Assembly (NCBI GenBank): GCA_964006375.1
Contig: OZ023262.1
Coordinates: 193,413,907 to 193,477,906 of the forward strand
DNA length: 64,000 nucleotides
From: Tillus elongatus
Taxonomy: Eukaryota; Arthropoda; Insecta; Coleoptera; Cleridae
Direction of reading: 5' to 3'
Part shown: positions 33,673 to 48,776 of the stretch, in pieces
Position numbering within the stretch: position 1 is the stretch's first letter
Layout of the letters: every line of letters starts with the position of its first letter
Position numbers and translations under genes: made by a program
The notes under the pieces: model-generated
The model's input: only the letters and a program-made list of their open reading frames with translations
What the model was told of the DNA's origin: nothing
Databases searched by the model: none

Positions 33673-34740
33673 TGGCCCATTAAAATGGAAACACCCCTGT
33701 AACTTTTATATTTACAATTCGATTTTGATGAACAAAAGATCAAAAAATATAAAATCAAAAACGCTATAAATGCTGTAAAATTTGTTCTACTAATGCAGTT
33801 TTTCTATGTCAAAAAAATGGGTAAAACGGTTAGAGCCATTTTTGGGAAGAAAATAAGTACGCCACTGCATTCGGAATCCCTCAAAATAGATATATACCAA
33901 ATTTTAATTATAGAATTGCCCTTTAATTATGGAAAGGCTCTGTCACTTTTGTATTTATGACGCGATTTTTTTAACCAAATTTCAAAAGATAGAAAATTAA
34001 GAACTCTGCAGATCCTGTAAAAATTGGTTTCTATGCCATTTGATCACGGCCTACTAACGCTATTTTCATATGTCACAGCATTTATAAACTTTTTGCTTCG
34101 ACTTTTGAGATGCTGTTGTTGACTTTTATATTTCGCCATGATAGTTATTTTTTTAATTCAATTTGGTATGTAACAGTTTCGGAGAATGACGAATTCAGTG
34201 GCGTACTTATTGTCTCCTAAAACCAACCCTTAATTTTTTTTTTAATTTTTGAAATACGAAAATAGTTTTAGTAGGCCGTGATCAAATGGCATAGGGAACA
34301 ATTTTCAGAGACATTTTCTATCATTTGAAATCAAGTTAAAAAAATCGTCTTATAAATACCAAAGTTAAGGGTGTTTCCATATTAAAGGATAAATAAATAA
34401 CAAATAAACTTCTTTGAAATGATTAATAATCCTTCCTTTTTGATAAAATTTGGTATATATCTATTTTGAGGGATGCCGAATGCTGTGGCGTACCTATTTT
34501 CTTCCTAAAAATGGCCCTTATCTTTTTTCCCATTTTTTTTACATAGAAAAACTGCATTAGTAGGGATTGACATGGAGAGCAATTTTCACAGCATTTGTAG
34601 CGTTTTTGATATCATGTTTTTAGCGAATTTTCATTAAGAACAATTCGTTAATAGGGAGGTCACGATGAAAAGCTTTTGAAAACATTTCTTCAAAAGAGCG
34701 CGGATTTGGGTCCCTAGAACCCGAAACCACGGTCCGTTAA

Positions 34741-34896
<156 letters not shown>

Positions 34897-35751
34897 CCGA
34901 GCGATAACTGAAAAAATACTAAACTGATTTCAATCAAAGTTGGCAAAAATCTTGCTTGTGCGAAAACTGAGGTCTATTTCGTTAATCAGCCTTCATGCTC
35001 GAGTTTTTTCGGTGGAAAACGGGGAAAACTGTTTGAAAACGCTAAATTTTTGTAAGTATCACAGTAACTCGAACGAGACTTTAAATGTGGCTAGAAATAG
35101 TGCAAATAAACCTATGTTGTGAATTTTAAGTAGGTTGGTAACAATATTTAGAATTTTTTCAAATTAAAAATTAAATCCCAAAGACATGCGTTGAAACGAC
35201 TTAGTGGTTAAAGTCCAATGCCTGACAGATAGAGTAGTTAACTGCCACGCGTCGATTAATTCATACAACAGGTATAAACCATACATCAACGGTAACCAAA
35301 CTAAATATATACCAGTCAGAAAACATAATACCCGAACCAACAATCGTGAAATCTCGGCCGCAATTATGGAAAATGACAGACGACATGAAATTAAAATTTG
35401 CCAATTGATTGTTATTTAACTGGGTAATTCAATCAATTATTAACATACAGTATATTTGTAGCTTTATTAGATTTATTAACACAGTTTTAGCGCAGCATAG
35501 ACATATTATGCTGTCGCATAATACAGCAGACATTTAAACAAAATCAAGCCAAGTCTCTATAAAAATGATTCTAAAATAGTTCCTTTTATCTTCAAACTTA
35601 AACATAAGACGTCTTATAAGACCGAAACAGTCGTGGGATGTTTCAATTTTAATTCTACTAATTCTGTAATTAATTAATTTTGTATACTTTGAATATAGAA
35701 TCCCGGGCATGAAGCCGATCTAAAGTATCACGCAAATAAAACCTTTGTTGA

Positions 35752-35823
35752 CGTGTTCCCAGATAGCGCAGGGGGTACCGCGGTTGCCTCCTAAGCAGCA
35801 GGTTACGCGATCGAATCCAGCTC
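35752..35823 (+). tRNA. tRNA-Arg-like sequence (CCT anticodon loop), repeat component
   Basis: A-box-like TAGCGCAGGGGGTACC, anticodon loop CTCCTAA between GTTGC and GCAGC, B-box-like GATCGAATCC. The D arm is better than in the 26,238 copy. It marks the end of the 930-bp segment shared by two HINE copies, which argues against an independent tRNA gene. Confidence 0.5.
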
Positions 35824-36523
35824 GATGAATGTATTTTTTTACTGTTTTATTTTGACATTTGGAGAAACAATAGTGCACAGATTTCATACGTTTTGACAAG
35901 ATCTCATTTTTGTTTAAAACACCTACATAAGTTTGTCACCTTTGAATCTGAAATTATAATTTTGTTATTGTTGTAATTGTTATTGAAAAAACCGGTTTGG
36001 TTAGGTTGACGAAAACGAAATCATACTGGCGATTAATAAGGAAAAATAACTGCTACGTTTATAATTTGGCAGATACTGATGAATTAAGTTTCCTTTTGGA
36101 AATCTTCTGTATAACTTTAATGAAATTTGTAATACAAGCTTATTTTAAAGAGACTTGCTCTATCTACAGATATAGCAAAATTTAGTTCTTTAGCTTCATA
36201 GAAAATTGAGTTTTGGTCATTTTTCTCAAAAGGAGTTAGAACGCCAGATTTTTTTGATAATAGAGAGATATCGATGGTAACACTTTCGAAAGAATTCTTC
36301 AAATGTGCGCGCACTAGGACCTCTAGAAACGATCTTCAAGGTCTGTGTAAGTTTAAAGTATTAACTTTAGTAATATGCTGTATAATAATAGTGTACAACT
36401 GTTATGAAAATTTGCTCCTATAAGGCACTTGTTGCGTCCCGAATTTTTTTTGATCTTTTGTTGATCAAAATCGAATTATAAGTGCAAAAGTTACAGAGCT
36501 GTTTCCATCTTAAATGGGCCACA

Positions 36524-36647
<124 letters not shown>

Positions 36648-36940
36648 GATAGCTCAAAAAGTTATTAACGGATCTTGATGAAACTCGGCAAGCTTGGATG
36701 AGTTCGTTAACCAGCTCTATCGGACCAGTTTTTCTAAAAAAAAATTATTTTTCCGAAAAAAATATTTGTATTTCAAAAAATAACGAAGCTTTTGGATGAA
36801 ATTTGGCTGGTATGTTGCCCTCGTAAATACCTTACTACATAGCAAAACTCAACCTTCTAGCTGTACAGAAAATTGTGTGATACAAATTTGAAGCATTTAA
36901 TAAAAATTCGCTACCATAACGCACTTGCTGCGCCCCGAAA

Positions 36941-37164
36941 ATTTTTAAAACATTCTGAAACACGTCAATTTTAGAATAAAAAAATGACATCCTGAAACGC
37001 AAAAACTTCACCATAACATTATATCCCCCAATTGTGCGACCCCCAAATTTTTAAATAGGAAGTAGTGACTTGTGATACCTCATTTTAAACATTCCTTTGT
37101 TCTATATTCAAAAATTCGATGGTTTTAAAATTAGTTGCAAAAAGTAACAGTAAAAAAAAACAGA
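36941..37164. other. no recognisable feature
   Basis: Short AT-rich interval between the outer HINE and the LINE endonuclease remnant. Confidence 0.5.
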
Positions 37165-38500
37165 AATTCATTTGTTTTTGATGTGGTTATTAAACGAGTT
37201 TTTTGCCTCAGAAAGAATGCGAACATAGCGGTTTCTTACGTCGTTAAATGCTTGACGGTTTTCTTGACTGGGATTGTGTAGAAGAGTTTTGTGAGCTTTG
37301 ACCTTTTTAAGTCTGGCCTTGTCACATGATATAGAGAACCAGGGCTTTTGAGTGGCTGCAGAGGTTTTCTGTGTAGGTGGAATAAATAATTCCATGCCAG
37401 CTTGGATAATTTCGGTGACGTTTTGTGAGATATCAGAGAGGTCAGGATGAGAGAAGCAGACAGGCGCCCATGGAAATGAGGAAAAGTAATCTCGCATTTC
37501 GTCCCAGTTCGCGGAGTTGTAGTGCCAAACGATACGTGGGTGTGATGACTGTGTGACCTTGGGTTGCATTGCGCAGGAAGCAGTGACCATGCCGTGGTCT
37601 GAGCCGACCTCGGGGGAGCGGTGACTGATATCTTATAGCAGTCAGGATTTGTAGTAAGAAGGAGGTCCAAGGGACTTGAGCTGTGTGTTGGGATGCGAGG
37701 AAAGTAAGTAGGTTACTGAACCATATTGGCTAAAGAATTGCTGACTGCAAAGGCCTCCGCTGCTCTTCCTTGTGGATCGGTTTTTGACGATCCTAGGCAT
37801 TCCTTATTATGGACATTGAAGTCACCAAAAATAGTGACCTCGGGGGAAGGATATTCAGAAATCAGATGATCGGTTTGTTCAGAAAGGTAGTCAAAGAGCT
37901 GGACAAAGTTGTTGCCAGAAGGTGACCGGTAAATGCAACAAATAAATTCAGTTGCAGCCCTGAGAGAGAGTTTTATCCATAGTATGTCTTTTCTTCCAGC
38001 TTCTAAATTGGGGAGTCTGGTGCAGGGTAGATTGCTACGGACGCACGCGCACACGCCTCCATGCAATCTAAAAGAAGTAAGTATCTCATACCCCGGGAAA
38101 TTTAAGTGATTAGTGGCTGTTTTGGCACTGATTTGAGTTTCAGTGAGGAAGAGGGGTTGGGGCCTATTAGCCTGGAGGAAATGGTGGACGGAGTTCAGGT
38201 TAGAATTTAGGCCACATATATTCGATAAGGATATGTTAAATCTTGATGCTGGCGCCCCCTGTACACCCCTCTCCCGGAGATCCGAATGGAGGGGTATTTT
38301 ACCTCCGGAATCTTTTGTACAAGGAGGAGCCATCATCATTTTTGCGTATAAAGGAAACCGACTCATACACCAGAACCGGAAACTTCCGTTGGGACTTCAC
38401 CGGCCCCTTGATGTAAGGGGTGGTACCTCCTCGGGCGTGAAAAAGATCCTTTACTATCACGTAAAGGAAAATGCCACTACCACCTACCATATTGCAAGTA
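37165..38500 (-). pseudogene. LINE ORF2, APE-type endonuclease only, frameshifted
   Basis: Reading leftward: RFNISLSNICGLNSNL (catalytic Asn), PLFLTETQIS (catalytic Glu), FICCIYRSPSGNN, VTIFGDFNVHN (Asp/Asn pair), LDLLLTTNPDCYKI, then SDHGMVTASCAM (Asp-His). All the hallmark motifs of an apurinic-like endonuclease are there in order, but at least two frameshifts (about 37,715 and 37,590) break the gene. A linker with RLKKVKAHKTLLHNPSQENR and AKNSFNNHIKNK leads to where RT should begin, and the similarity stops at about 37,165. The element has therefore lost its 3' part, the reverse of usual 5' truncation. Confidence 0.8.
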
Positions 38501-39193
38501 TACCATTTGTTCGAATGTTATGATGCCTATTAACAGACAGACTTACATGCCGACATACCGACATGCAAAAAAAAATTCGAATAAAGTTTCCTATATGTTT
38601 TGAAACTTTTTACGCCATTTTACAAAAAAAAAAATTTATCACCAATATTCCACCCCCTCACATTTGTAACGTTCAAAACGTAACATTTATTTATTTATTT
38701 CATTTACTGCTTATCCCCATTTTATATTCAATAATACACCCCTTTTTAGAATTATGACGTAGAACTCTCCATCTCTGTCTAATCACATAGAGTTCCAAGC
38801 TCTATGACTGTTGGTCAACCTACAGCCTGCAGAAGTAACTAAGTATTGACAGCTTGTTCTCTTATCACAACCTATAAATTGAAATTCCATCCGTCGATTT
38901 ATTTCTTTTCTAATTAAAGTTGTTTAAGCATCAAGCAATTAATCATGGTACACTAAAGAGCTACCTTTGATATAAGTTATTTTCACCTTATTAAATTTTA
39001 TTCTTGTAGTAACTGCATGGATAAACATGAGTGTAGTTCTTCTGCATGTAACATGTCTTTAATTAGATGTCAAATAATATTTTAGGCTTTATGCATAAAG
39101 CATTTAATTAGTTAGTTTTTGTAAAGACACTGTCACATTCCGGGAGATTTGAATCTGTCTAAGAACAATACTGATTCACATGTTTGCATCAGG
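38501..39193. other. no recognisable feature
   Basis: AT-rich with short A and T runs. No supported frame. Confidence 0.45.
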
Positions 39194-39576
39194 TCTGAGG
39201 AAGGCATTAACAAGTTATCTGAAGAAGACAGTAAGAAATTAGCTTTCAAACAATGATTTGAATGAACTCTGAGGAAGGCAGTAACAAGTTATCTGAAGAA
39301 GGCTGTATGAAATTTACATCTGAACAATGATCTAATGAACTCTGAGGAAGGCAGTAACAAGTTATCTGAAGAAGGCAGTAAGAAGTTAGCTTTCACACAA
39401 TGTTTTAATGAACTCTCAAGAAAGTAGTAAGCAGTTAGCTTCTAAACCATGATTTAATGAACTCTGAAGAAGGCAGTAAGAAGCTAACTTCCGAACAATA
39501 ATATAATAAACTCTGAAGAAGGCAGTAAGAAGTTAGCAGCTAAACAATCATGTAATGAACTCTGAAGAAGGCAATG
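39194..39576. repeat. Minisatellite built on CTGAAGAAGGCAGTAAGAAG
   Basis: About seven imperfect units of 55-60 bp, or mixed 84-bp units, each with TGAACTCTGAAGAAGGCAGT and a TTAGCTTC..ACAATG spacer. Units vary in internal length, so the array is not regular. Confidence 0.75.
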
Positions 39577-39698
39577 AACACTCAAAGCCGCACCTGCAAT
39601 AACCGTAGCAGAAGCACGCACTCTAATGGTTTGTGAAAATAATATAATAATCATTTAAAACTGTCGCGTTCAGCGCGTATTCTACAGGCGATGTTATG
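39577..39698. other. short unassigned spacer
   Basis: Lies between the minisatellite and the left TIR of the next element; nothing is seen in it. Confidence 0.5.
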
Positions 39699-40138
39699 CA
39701 GCCCTCGTATAGGTATACGAAGGCTCTTAGCAACAAAATATGAAATAATCAACTCTTCTGAACAAAAAAGTTATACTTATTAAAAACGGTTTAAGTCAAC
39801 TGCTGGGGAGATATTTTTGATCTTATAAATTGGTATTTTGGATTTATACCTCCAGGGATATTAATGTCCAAAACGGACTTTTTTCTTAAGAAATTCAGAA
39901 CACATTGCTCCATAGCGTATAAGTATTTTCAAATTAAGCGTCTGAATGTGACAAAAAAATTTATGAAACCTTTAAATTCCTGAAAAAAACCCTATTAAAG
40001 TCATGCTGCTATGGCGACTTAATAGCAAAGCCATCTAGTATCTATCATTATCATTATTAAAAGTTGAGAAATTATCAAGTGTTCGTTTATTTTATTCGCT
40101 TTTTAGTTCGATATTGAAGAGGTTTGGAATTGAATAAT

Positions 40139-41090
40139 ATGTCAAATTACACTAACGACGAGTATGTTGATCTTTTGCAAGCATTTTTTAAATGTTACAA
40201 GAATTGTGCTGCTACCTTAAGAGTTTATCATGCCAGATATCCTAATCGCCACGTTCGTAGTACAAAAACTTTTGCGGCGATGGAAGAAGACAGAGAAAAC
40301 GTACAAACTTAATTTCGACATGAAGGCACCGGAAGAAGACCTCTGAATTCACAATGTAAATCTTAGATCTTGATGAAGTGGTCCTTGACAATTTAGATCA
40401 CAATCCTGAGACAAGTAAGCAGGAAATTTTCGGCACACTACAATGTTTCTCATACCACAATTTGGAAGATTGCTTATAATAATCTTTTATACCCCTACCA
40501 CGAACAACCTGTACAAGAAATGACTGCTACAGATTTACCAAACAATAAAGATTTTTGTTAATGGTAACGCCTATTTCAAGATAAAATGTAAATGTTTTAT
40601 CCAACAGTTTGTTTTGTTGATAAAGCTTCATTGCAAAGACATGGTTTAGCAACCCATCACAATACCCATGGTCTGCTCAAAACCCCCACCAAGTTTGTAA
40701 ATCAAGATTTGTATGGGCAGGAATTAGAGGAGATTATTTTATTGGTCCGTATATTCTTCTTCAGCGTCTTCGTGCAGCGGAATATCTGAGATTTTTTAAA
40801 TCAGCAACTTCAAATGTTACTGGAAAAGGTGGCACTAGCTATGCGTGAAAACATGTGGTACGCGCACGACGGAGCTCCTGCCCATAGTACATTAGCTGTT
40901 AGACAATGGTTAAAATCAAATTTTCCTAGGAAATGGATAGGCGAGTGGATAGGTTTATACCGACCCTATTGGTAATGTGGAAATGCTTCGTCAAAGTATT
41001 TTAAAGCTGCTGAGGAAGTAAAGAAAAATTTTTGGAAGGGTACGTCCTCATTTTAATCGTAGAATTAGACTCTGTTTACAAGAAAATTGA
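40139..41090 (+). pseudogene. Transposase, Tc1/mariner (rosa-like), heavily damaged
   Basis: Begins MSNYTNDEYVDLLQAFFK with RVYHARYPNRHVRSTKTF, the usual N-terminal helix-turn-helix of this group. Later frames give VSHTTIWKIAYNNLLYPYH, FVDKASLQRHGLATHHN (first Asp kept, following Glu changed to Lys), LNQQLQMLLEKVALAMREN and WYAHDGAPAHSTLAVRQWL (second Asp kept). The SPDLTPLD region with the third Asp is deleted. The end reads NRRIRLCLQEN-like, then a stop at 41,088. Confidence 0.75.
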
Positions 41091-41700
41091 AACTACTTCG
41101 AAAACATCCTTTAAGATATATTTTTTTGTTATTGTTAGTTAATTGTTCTCTTAAATTATGTATTTATTGTTATATATGACTCTTGCTTTTTTTAGTTTTG
41201 TTATTGTCTTTAAATAGTTGCTGTTAACCTGACAATAAATATGGATTTTGAACATTTATTTTTGCCTGTTGTTATGGCAAAACAGATTTCTTAGTGTTTA
41301 GTTCAAATATCTTCATACGTAAGAAAAAGCCTTTTTATGTAAAGTAAAAGAAACCCAAAGAAACAGTAGTTACGGAAATTATCCAACTTAACCATTTATC
41401 TACTAGATCGCTTTACTATTAAGTCGCCATAGCAGTATGATTTTAAAGGGGTTTTTTAGTGCAAAAAAACTCAAAGGTTTTTTTTAAAGTAATTAGTGGC
41501 TTAATGAAAATTTTTGGTTACATTTAGCCATATTACACAATTCCAAACCTCTTTAATATCGAAGTAAAAAGCGAATGAAAAAAACTAACACTTGATAATT
41601 TCTCAAACTGACTTTTAATCATTTCTATTTATTATCAAATGATATGTATCTACTAGATGGCTTTGCTGTTAAGTCGCCATAGGAGCATGATTTTTTTTAT

Positions 41701-42458
41701 AGAGTTTTGACTCTGAGAACTGGTTCATTCAGTCACTGTCAAACTTTAAAATGAACAAGGATGCATCTGACCTTGCTTTTCACAATGGCAAAACTTGTCT
41801 TAAGAATGTTAATCTAACAAGCTCTTTAACTTTTTTCTTTTATCTCCCTATACACTTGCTGTTTACTAAAAATATATACTAAAATTAAAACTTACACACA
41901 TATCCACTCACACACGTACGCAAGCGCATATACACTCATCTATACGCACCCACGGCAATAGGTTTTATACGTCCAGTACTTAAAACTAGGTGCAGGACAG
42001 AAAATGTACATTATCTCTTCATGTGCACATACACACACATGCATATGCATGCACACATCTAGGCTACAAGTTGTTGCAGGAGAAACACTGGGACACTTTT
42101 CACACCAATGGAGCCTGTCATGGTGACTTTTTAACATACTGGGGAGGAACTTACTTTTATCTCTCTGACTATATATTAATGTGCTAAGTTTATTTAGTAT
42201 CCCTTAAGACTATATAGTATATTGCCACTAGTACAATATTTATTGAAAGGGTCCAATTTTCAGAATATCATCTTTTTACTAAGAGCTATATAAACCTAGC
42301 TAACTTAGAGTATTTAACAAAACACATGAAAGCTACCATGACACTTTTATTACAAACAGCTTCATACATAAGTGATGTCACATCAAGTGGAAAAGAAACA
42401 TTGTATTCTATCAAATCACAAAATAATATTTTTCTTTGTTCGAGCATGATTTTGATAG
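41701..42458. other. Sequence inserted in the right TIR; origin unknown
   Basis: Breaks the right arm of the element between TTTTTTTTATAGAG and TTTTTTTTTTTTCAGC. Contains (CA)-rich runs near 41,900-42,050. No coding domain or terminal repeats were found. Confidence 0.4.
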
Positions 42459-42729
42459 TTTTTTTTTTTTCAGCAATTTAAAGGTTTAATTAAAATTTTT
42501 GTCACATTCAGACACACAATTTTAAAATACGGATACTATGAGGCAATGAGTTCTGAGTTTATCAACAAAAAAGTACGTTTTGGGCGTTAATATTCCTGGA
42601 CGTATAAATCCTAAATACTCATTTATAAAATTAATAATATCTCCCCAACGATTGACTTAGACGATTTTTGATAGGTATGCCTTGTCCAAAATTTCATATT
42701 TTGTTACTAAAATATGTATACGAGGCCTG

Positions 42730-43451
42730 AAAAAAAGTTAATGCATATTTAATGCATATTTAATGCATAACACTGCGTGTAGATAAGCACGAAAAAAAAA
42801 CAAATTAACTTAGCTTTATGCAGTTCTTGTAGCATATAAGATTGTGAATTTTATTTTATTAGTGCCTACTTTCCACCCAGTATAATATGTATCTCTTCAA
42901 ATGAAGACAATAGGATGTTGAGTGGAATTCAGGAATACATCAAGATTATATATTTTCCAGGCTTGCAAAGTGTAAAGTCATATTATTCAAATATTTGTTA
43001 ACAGATACCTAAACTAATTTGTCCTCTATCTAGATGTGAATGCCTTTATGACAAACATGCCAGTCGTGTAATAATGGAAATATTCTTGTCAGACGCTAGG
43101 AATTATTCGAAGGAAATCAGAGCGTCAAATATTTGAATGAAGACATTTTATCAAAGTGTACATTATATTTGCTCTATATGCTTTGCGTTAGCTGTTTACA
43201 AGCCCTCGCCGTTTGCTTGATTATTATACATGGCAACATTTATTTGCTCCCGTGCCTTTAAAACGGCTCTATGTGAAATCACAGTTTACATTTGTGTTCG
43301 CTCTACAGACGCCAAATCAAAAGAAGCTCCTACATCCACATGAAGAAATACTTTCACTTCTTGTCTTTTTTACCACCTGATTATGTCAGTCTCGAAGTTA
43401 CTGATTTAGATAAATACATTTTACATTTTTTGATAACATTTATAAAATATA
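42730..43451. other. no recognisable feature
   Basis: Opens with three copies of an 11-bp unit (ATGCATATTTA), then shows nothing assignable. Confidence 0.45.
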
Positions 43452-44176
43452 CAGGTGTCCGGAAATGATTGGCAAAAAAATTAGGTAGTTATGCTACTCG
43501 AAGAATGAATGCCACGAGCCCGTATAGCATTTTTTCGAAAACTCAAAAATAACGGAACTACAGGGTCTGAAAAATTATTATTATTATTCATCTTATTTTG
43601 TAATAAACCTGAACTATTTCGCAAGTAAAATCACAATAAACTATTATCTGTCAAAACTTACGCAATATGATCTTGTTTACCGAGATTATTTTCAAAGCAC
43701 ACTCCATTAATATTGAAAACGAAATTAGGTGATTCCGTATTGAATCAATACCAGAAAATCTTTAAAAGATTTTTCTTCAAAACGCTAAGTTTTATTGTGA
43801 TGCAACAAGATGACCTTTTTTGACGATTTTATAATGCTCTTTAATCGTATATTGTTAGTTATGTGACAAAAATTCAGGAAAAAAGGTTATGGGTCAATAT
43901 ATGTTGGTCAGGGGCAGTTTCGGTCTTTAGATTCCAGGGATCCACATCAAATTTGCAACATAAATACAAAATTCTGTTATATACAGGTTCACCAAATTTG
44001 AAGAGAATCGATTCACGACAAAAAAGTTACCAACAAAAATATGCAAAAAAAATGTTTTAAGACCCCCTAACTCCGTTATTTTTGAGTTTTCAAAATAATG
44101 CTATAGGAACTTGTGGCACTAATCGTTTGACTAGCATAACCCCTTAAATTTTGCGCTCATCATTTTCGCACTCCTG
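43452..44176. mobile_element. MITE-like element, 725 bp
   Basis: TA flanks both ends. Left: CAGGTGTCCGGAAATGATTG; right on minus: CAGGAGTGCGAAAATGATGA. The inverted arms of about 115 bp share GTTATGCTA, TGCCAC, TATAGCATT and AAAACTCAAAAATAACGGA. There is no transposase. A fragment with similar ends may be at 58,233. Confidence 0.85.
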
Positions 44177-44203
44177 TATATGCTTGTATGCCATAACTTT
44201 AAA

Positions 44204-44234
44204 AATGTGTGTGTGTGTGTGTGTGCGTGTGTGT
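44204..44234. repeat. (GT)n microsatellite
   Basis: About 14 GT units with one GC, at the 3' tail side of the SINE. Confidence 0.85.
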
Positions 44235-44577
44235 TTTGTTTCTTTAACGTCGGCTATTTCCGCGACTATTGCCAATCACCGACGCCAGGGAGCAGTTTCA
44301 CCTCACTATCCTGGAAATTTTGCCGAACCCCTGCCTTTCTGTAAGAAGGGTAGCGATCTTTTACGTGCCCAACATCACATGGACACGGGACCGACGGCTT
44401 TACGTCCCCTCCGAAGGGCGGAACGTGCAGACATTCAACTTGCTCAAATACAATGCCAGAACCTCGGTTGATGTTAATTTTACAGTTTGTGCTGAAAAAG
44501 TGAAAGGAGTACCCTGGGATCGAACCCAGTACCCTTCGGTTCAGAGGCACACGTTCTTACCTTGAACCACCGAGGTT
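44235..44577 (-). mobile_element. tRNA-derived SINE, complete copy
   Basis: On the minus strand the head starts near 44,577 with CCTCGGTGGTTCAAGGTAAG (A-box region) and has a canonical B box GGTTCGATCCC at 44,527-44,517. A conserved body follows (GGTGAAACTGCTCCCTGGCG, ATTGGCAATAGTCGCG), ending at (GT)n. Two related copies are at 33,042 and 63,138. The family name is not recognised. Confidence 0.8.
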
Positions 44578-44645
44578 CTTTAAAAATGTACAAAACATCC
44601 TTAGTAGTAAATTTTACACAGCATATAACACTGTGTATGTACATA

Positions 44646-45140
44646 AAAAAGTCTGGACGCAGGAAGCGCATTATGGTAGTAAATTTTCATAAAAATGTTT
44701 TTAATAAAAATACGTATTTAACGACAGGCATCGAATTTGGTATAACCAATATAGTAGAAACAACGTACCATCTTTAATCAAAATAACTTTATTGTTGGAA
44801 AAAGTACACCATTTTTCCGAAAGTAAACTTATATGTTCCCAAAAAAACTGGTCCGATTTTTCTTGCCAACGAACCTTTTAGGCTTATTTACCCACCTGCC
44901 ACGATATAATTATTCACAAAAAGTTTTTCGACGAAACACTGGAAAAAAATTGCATGAAAATTTTCAAACAAGTTTTTTCAAGAAATTACGAAAATAGTTT
45001 TTTACAATAACTTATTAAACATTTATTATTAACTGGCAAAATTTTACGAGAATCTTACAAAAAATAATTTTACGGAAATTAAAAAAAAGCTGCAAAAACT
45101 GAGTCAATATTTTTTACAGAAAAATTGGTTAAAAGAATAT
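44646..45140 (+). mobile_element. HINE-type element, 5' block only
   Basis: Begins AAAGTCTGGACGCAGGAAGC with TATGGTAGTAAATTTTCAT, then AAACTGGTCCGATTTTTCTT. No AT tract; it is followed at once by another HINE copy. Its second half resembles the inverse of 54,500-54,760. Confidence 0.65.
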
Positions 45141-45471
45141 ATAAAAGTCTGGGCGCAGCAAGTGCGTTATGGTAGTGAATTTTCATAGAAATGATCTGGC
45201 AACAAATATTTTTTAAAACTTTTTTTCTTGTAACATAGAAATACACATTTTGGCATGTAGTTTCCTTGTAAAATCGTAAACTTACGTACTGAATTTGGTT
45301 ACCATAGCTTTTCTATTTTTGAGAAAACAATTTTTTCCCGAAGAAAACCCAAAATTTTCCAGGAAAACCTCGTTCAATTTTCCTGGCTGACGAACTTATC
45401 CAAGCCACTTACAAAAGGAAAGTACATGCCAAATTTTATCAAATTCGGACTTTTTTTTTTGAGTTATCGGT

Positions 45472-47520
<2,049 letters not shown>

Positions 47521-47611
<91 letters not shown>
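47521..47611. repeat. (AT)n microsatellite, right part
   Basis: About 45 AT units on the far side of the rosa-like insertion. Confidence 0.95.
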
Positions 47612-47615
<4 letters not shown>

Positions 47616-47745
47616 ATATACAATGTAAAACTGACATTAAATATGAGTTCTAAAGGTCCGAATTCGTGTTCATTTAAAAATGTTTGTTTAAGTTTAAAAG
47701 GCGTGGTCTTAATAGTGAATTCTTTACACGAAAATTCACTAAAAA

Positions 47746-48776
47746 GGTGACGATTTAAAGATCACCTTACTCTTAATAAAATAACAAATATTAAAAACGG
47801 GGTCTGCTATAATGTTCGCCAGTTATTACTTTTTTCGTTGGCTTTGTGTTAATATTACCAACTAGGAAGTACAATCAACGAAGTGTTCTGTTATGCACAC
47901 TTGTCTTAATTTAATACACAACTCGGCAACTAATTTTCTTATAATGTACTGCACATTCATTTCTGACGACCAACCTCTCAGACTTTCAAAATAAATTAGA
48001 TGTTGAAAACGCAAACTATCGAGTTAGCATAGCATTAACTAATTGCGGTGGAAGATTCTTAATTGAGATTTACAGCGATTGTCTGCATACAGAGCCAAGT
48101 CCGCTGCATCTCCATAAATCAATCAGCTTTCTGCGGCAAGCATGCGTCACCCTGGCTGCAATTTCAGAATTGAGAAGATTTATTGAATGGTGGGGTGTGG
48201 TAATACACCACGTTACATATTCATTTACCTTAGGTGGGTTACAGCGCCGCTCAAGCCATAAGCACTTCTAAAAATGAATACCTGTGAACTATTCTAAATT
48301 AACGACTGTTCCAGCACTCTGTTTAGACATCGTGGCCAAGAGCTCTGTATACATGCTAGTGAAAAGAACGTACCTTTTGTTATGTTAAAGTAATTAATTT
48401 TTCACAAAGTATGCATGGAATGACTTCCTTGTTGTTGTAACAGATTTTTAATGCCTACAGCAAACAGAAAATTACACTAGCTGTAGTTGAGGATGAAAAT
48501 TTTATATTCTCAAAGCATTTCCTTGCCTCAAAAGAAACGATGTGTTTGCGACCGCAACGTTTAATTAAAATAAGGAATAGCAAAATCGAAAAGGAAATCT
48601 TACTATAACTTACACGGGTAGTATATACATCTTGTCTCGGTTTTCTATTATACAATGTAATTCCAACTTACTCACACCCACACTCTCCATATACTAAATG
48701 CATGTCAGCCAATTCACTTAAACTATACTGATTATAAGACATAATGTCGAATAACCGAAGCAAAAAATAATATTAC
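47746..48776. other. no recognisable feature
   Basis: AT-rich with some GC-richer stretches (48,100-48,260). No gene or repeat is seen. Confidence 0.45.

Larger units (their letters stand above)
39699..42729 (+). mobile_element. Broken Tc1/mariner-type element with long interrupted TIRs
   Basis: The left arm (39,699-40,137, beginning CAGCCCTCGTATA) pairs with two separated blocks on the right: 41,535-41,700 (inner part, TCGCCATAGGAGCATGA) and 42,459-42,729 (outer part, ending TATACGAGGCCTG). Between the right blocks lie about 750 bp of unrelated sequence (41,701-42,458). A further partial copy of the right arm is at 41,395-41,530. Interior: a dead transposase. TA duplications are not clear. 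Confidence 0.65.

Noticed and set aside
39194..39576. Possible CRISPR-like array
   Set aside because: Eukaryotic context, units diverge, spacers are related to each other and vary in length; it is a minisatellite.
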